DNA of 64,000 bases from the NCBI RefSeq assembly GCF_000277405.1, contig NC_017741.1, positions 1,550,001 to 1,614,000 on the forward strand, given 5' to 3'. The position numbers and the translations under genes were made by a program. Origin of the DNA: Helicobacter pylori Shi112 (GTDB taxonomy: Bacteria; Campylobacterota; Campylobacteria; Campylobacterales; Helicobacteraceae). Shown here in pieces: positions 61,337 through 64,000 of this stretch. The notes under the pieces are model-generated. The model was not told the DNA's origin. It made no database searches and was given only the letters and a program-made list of their open reading frames with translations. Position 1 is the stretch's first letter. Every line of letters begins with the position of its first letter.

Positions 61337-61559
61337 ACTGAATATTTTCCATAGGGATATGATAATCTTGTGAAAACCACTCTATTTCTTGTTCTAGGGC
61401 CTCTTGCTGAATCGTGCCTATGATGTATTTGTCAATGTTGCTCAAATTAGTGGTTTTCTTCTTCATAAAAAGATCTATAAGATATTCTAGGCTCACATGG
61501 TTATTTTTATTCCCAATAGAGTTATTGATGGTGGCTAGTAGCATAGGGGAAAATGGCAT
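61308..61559 (-). CDS. Probable partner of the AbiEii-like protein
   Basis: An 83-residue helical protein (NHVSLEYLIDLFMKKKTTNL, then a C-terminal EWFSQDYHIPMENIQYVLSI) placed and overlapping as an antitoxin would be. It does not look like standard AbiEi, which has a winged helix. Its ATG lies inside the end of the upstream frameshifted gene. Function by position only. Confidence 0.5.
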   Translation of the reverse strand: MPFSPMLLATINNSIGNKNNHVSLEYLIDLFMKKKTTNLSNIDKYIIGTIQQEALEQEIEWFSQDYHIPMENIQYVLSINPYQ

Positions 61560-61701
61560 TTTACTCTCCCTAGTAAATTATCGTGGTAATCCATTATATT
61601 GCGAGCAACTTTAAAACCATTCTCATCTTGTAATAAATTACTATATGATTATAGTTTAAAATCTCCATGCATTTATTAACTAACTCTATTTTCTTTTCCA
61701 T
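61535..61701 (-). pseudogene. Frameshifted small gene upstream of the AbiEii pair
   Basis: A good ribosome site (AGGAG, seven bases) precedes ATG 61701: MEKKIELVNKCMEILNYNHI. The original frame stops at 61594, but after about residue 19 another frame continues convincingly as NLLQDENGFKVARNIMDYHD then NLLGRVK. A single-base shift near 61643 would join them to a ~55-residue protein. Probably the first gene of a three-gene toxin-antitoxin operon, now broken. Confidence 0.45.
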
Positions 61702-61827
61702 TCTTATTCTCCTAAAAAAATCCTTTAAAAATGGCTAAAACTTGGAGTAAAAAATACACTTCAAAAAGTCTAATATCACGCGCATAATAGGGCGAAATTA
61801 CCTTAAAATCCCTGTGTTTTATCTCCC

Positions 61828-62278
61828 TTAACTTTTCTTATCATTGATGTGTCTGACGGCTAAATTATGCGAATTGATTTCTAAAATTTTCTTGCTTTTA
61901 GGGTATTTGAAAAGCCCCACATTAAAATCGTTGTTTTTAACACGCTTTCAGGAAAACCAACACGCTGTTAAAATTTTGGCAAAATCCATAATTTTTAAGG
62001 CTTAAATGGTTTTCAAAAAAATATTCGTATTGAAAAATTTGACCGATACCACGCGCATACTCGATCACCCCGATAGCTCCGCTTTTACACTCTATAATGG
62101 CTCTAACTTTATTTTTTTCAAAAAGCGTGAAATCTGCGGTAGTGCCATTGATATAAGTGTCCTCTCTTAACAGCTTAAAATCTTTATAATCCATTTCTAA
62201 AACAGAGCAAATATCTTTTTGAATATTGCTATTGCTAGAAATTAAGTCTTGGAAGTCTTTTTCTAATCTGTAAGGCAT
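61828..62278 (-). pseudogene. Broken restriction-nuclease-like gene
   Basis: The first 113 codons (MPYRLEKDFQDLISSNSNIQ onward) include TADFTLFEKNKVRAIIECKS, a PD-(D/E)xK-like nuclease site, and end at 61937. Another frame then continues as NNDFNVGLFKYPKSKKILEI and NSHNLAVRHINDKKS to a stop at 61828. A frameshift near 61945 separates the parts. It resembles type II restriction endonucleases; no methyltransferase partner is next to it. The N-terminal part may still be translated. Confidence 0.55.
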
Positions 62279-62298
62279 GTTAGTTTATTGAAAGTTAG

Positions 62299-62328
62299 TT
62301 TTTTAAGCGCAAAAACGCGCTTAAAAAA
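62299..62328 (-). terminator. Stem-loop after tsf
   Basis: TTTTTTAAGCGC and GCGCTTAAAAAA, perfect 12-base arms with a six-base loop, start two bases after the tsf stop. It can serve as the terminator of the rpsB-tsf operon. Confidence 0.75.
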
Positions 62329-62330
62329 CC

Positions 62331-63398
62331 CTATTTCATTTGCAAAGCCACTTCTTCAGCAAAATTTTCTGCCTTTTTCTCAATGCCTTCGCCCAATTCA
62401 AAACGCACATACTCAGTGATTTTTAAATGGTCATCCCATTCTTTGGAGCAATCAGCAACCACTTGAGCGATAGTTTTTTTATCGTCCATGACATAGAATT
62501 GCCCTAAAAGGGTTAGGCGTTGATCAATAAGGGTGTTATCAGCGATAAATCTTTCCATTTTTCCAGGAACGATTTTATCCCAGATTTTTTCAGGCTTGCC
62601 CTGCACTTTTAATTCGTCTTCAAAAGCTTTTTTTTGGTGTGCTAAAACTTCATCGCTCAATTCAATGCGGCTCCCAAAAGTAGGAATATTTTTTAAAGGT
62701 TTGCCCAAGCGTTTAGCCTCTTCATTGTCTTTTTCAATTTCAGCGATCAAGGCTAAAGTTTCTTTTTTGACAAAATCAAGGCTAAAGTCTTTGCTGTCTA
62801 ATACTTGAGGTTTCATCGCTGCGGCATGCATAGCGATGTTTCGGGCCAGTTCCACCACTTTTGGAGCGTTTTTCTCATTATCGTATTTTATGGTGATTAA
62901 CACGCCCACCCTGGCGTTAGAATGCGCATAGCCATTGATGATGTGAAAGCTAGGGGCTTTTAAATGAGCGATTTTTCTCACTAAAATGTTTTCACCAATC
63001 ACAGCGATTTGAGAGTGCAAATATTCTTCAAAAGGCTTGTTGTCTAACGGGCTTTTAAGCAGTTCTTCTGTGGTGTGAATATTGTGGGCTTTGATCGTTT
63101 CTAAAGTTTTTTTCACCAATTCCTTAAAGCCCTCATTTTTAGCCACAAAATCCGTTTCGCTATTGATTTCTACCATCATCGCGCTTTTAAAATCAGGCGC
63201 TACTTCTAAAGCGATTACGCCCTCAGCAGCGATCCTATCGGCTTTTTTAGCGGCTTTACTCAAGCCTTTTTCGCGCAAGAAATCAATAGCCTTTTGCAAA
63301 TCCCCAGCCACTTCTACAAGGGCTTTTTTGCAATCCATCATGCCCGCATCGGTTAAATCCCTTAATTTTTTGACTAATTGGGCGCTAATTCCTGACAT
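62331..63398 (-). CDS. tsf: Translation elongation factor Ts
   Basis: A 355-residue EF-Ts, the nucleotide exchange factor for EF-Tu. The N-terminal domain has VKKLRDLTDAGMMDCKKALV and SETDFVAKNEGF; the later repeats include the second core subdomain. It is longer than E. coli EF-Ts (283), as in other epsilonproteobacteria. The ATG overlaps the rpsB TAA by one base. Equivalent to HP1555. Confidence 0.95.
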   Translation of the reverse strand: MSGISAQLVKKLRDLTDAGMMDCKKALVEVAGDLQKAIDFLREKGLSKAAKKADRIAAEGVIALEVAPDFKSAMMVEINSETDFVAKNEGFKELVKKTLETIKAHNIHTTEELLKSPLDNKPFEEYLHSQIAVIGENILVRKIAHLKAPSFHIINGYAHSNARVGVLITIKYDNEKNAPKVVELARNIAMHAAAMKPQVLDSKDFSLDFVKKETLALIAEIEKDNEEAKRLGKPLKNIPTFGSRIELSDEVLAHQKKAFEDELKVQGKPEKIWDKIVPGKMERFIADNTLIDQRLTLLGQFYVMDDKKTIAQVVADCSKEWDDHLKITEYVRFELGEGIEKKAENFAEEVALQMK

Positions 63399-64000
63399 TA
63401 TTCGGCTCCTTGAGTGATTTCTTTTTGGATTTCAGCGAGCATTTCTTCTTTTTCTTCATTACTCACATATTCTATCTCTTCGCTATTTTCATCCGCATGG
63501 ACGATTTCTTCTTGCATGAGTTCTCGCCCCTCTAAAATCGCTTCGCTCATTTCTTTACAAAATAGCCTAATAGAGCGGATCGCATCGTCATTTCCAGGAA
63601 TGGGGTAATCCACTAAATCAGGATCGCAGTTAGTGTCTAAGGGAGCCACGATAGGGATGTGGAGTTTTCTGGCTTCAGCGACAGCGATTTTTTCTTTAGC
63701 CACATCAATCACAAAAATCATATCAGGGATTTTTTTCATGTGGCGCACCCCGCCAAGATATTTATCCAGCTTTTCTTTTTTCCTTAAAATCATGAGCTTT
63801 TCTTTTTTAGTCAATAAATCAATTTGACCGCTATTTTCCATTTCTTCAATGATTTCTAATTTCCTCACCGATTTTCTAATGGTGCTAAAATTAGTCAGCA
63901 TGCCACCAAGCCAGCGGTAATTGACATAAGGGACTTGAATGCTTTCAGCAAATTCTTTCAAAGTTTCATTGGCTTGTTTTTTAGTGCCTACAAACATGAT
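63398..64000 (-). CDS. rpsB: Ribosomal protein S2 (5' end off the window)
   Basis: The visible ~200 residues are the central and C-terminal part of S2: [49 protein letters not shown] and [29 protein letters not shown] are textbook S2 motifs. The methionine at 63997 is internal; the start lies to the right of the window. Operon with tsf. Equivalent to HP1554. Confidence 0.95.
   Translation of the reverse strand: MMFVGTKKQANETLKEFAESIQVPYVNYRWLGGMLTNFSTIRKSVRKLEIIEEMENSGQIDLLTKKEKLMILRKKEKLDKYLGGVRHMKKIPDMIFVIDVAKEKIAVAEARKLHIPIVAPLDTNCDPDLVDYPIPGNDDAIRSIRLFCKEMSEAILEGRELMQEEIVHADENSEEIEYVSNEEKEEMLAEIQKEITQGAE

Noticed and set aside
1-64000. CRISPR arrays
   Set aside because: No regularly spaced direct repeats were seen; the only long direct repeat is the pair inside hsdS.

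Overview
The window is a piece of a Helicobacter pylori chromosome. Gene content and order recall strain 26695 blocks HP1504-HP1533 and HP1404-HP1384, and the protein sequences are typical of the species: FrpB4, FecA3, ComH, arginase RocF, ThyX, HorL, many restriction-modification (R-M) genes, AT-rich DNA and homopolymer tracts. The blocks are joined differently from 26695 as I remember it: thyX abuts the type I hsd locus, and the rpe-fbp region runs into rpsB-tsf.

Layout. 1-12.3 kb: a methyltransferase running off the left edge, ribD, gltS, a saccharopine-dehydrogenase-like gene, ccoG, plsY-folB, a TonB-receptor remnant, nickel-regulated frpB4, selA and nusA. 12.3-21.1 kb: a degenerate Aap/Iso-like toxin locus, a type IIG R-M gene and a type III res/mod pair whose mod is switched off by a G9 tract. 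21.1-31.4 kb: recG, exonuclease III, tRNA-Phe, comH, the bipartite replication origin around dnaA, punB, glmS and thyX. Two parS-like sites lie 5-10 kb from the origin.

31.4-40 kb: an intact AapA/IsoA type I toxin-antitoxin locus, then a type I R-M locus (hsdS, a HEPN/Abi-like gene, a frameshifted hsdM, divergent hsdR and a YgjP-type metallopeptidase gene). A compact candidate small RNA with its own promoter and terminator sits immediately upstream of the HEPN gene. This HEPN plus RNA pair inside the hsd operon is the best candidate for an undescribed system.

40-52 kb: fecA3 with a NikR operator and a T19 tract, rocF, ald, a DUF262/DUF1524 (GmrSD-like) gene with an A15 promoter tract and an A7 frameshift, horL, nadK, recN, an NFACT-family gene and HP1391. 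52.5-54.5 kb: a complete IS607 with tnpA and tnpB that splits a tiny ORF and lets the target be reconstructed. 54.5-59.8 kb: small secreted and unknown proteins, dnaQ, rpe, fbp and a type II R-M pair. 59.8-62.3 kb: an AT-rich island with a YafQ/RelE toxin-antitoxin pair, an AbiEii-like nucleotidyltransferase and decayed genes. The right end is tsf and partial rpsB.

Together the window shows chromosome initiation functions, nickel-responsive outer-membrane uptake, and an unusually dense layer of R-M, toxin-antitoxin and phase-variable genes. No searches were run; family calls come from motifs seen in the sequence and from memory of the families.
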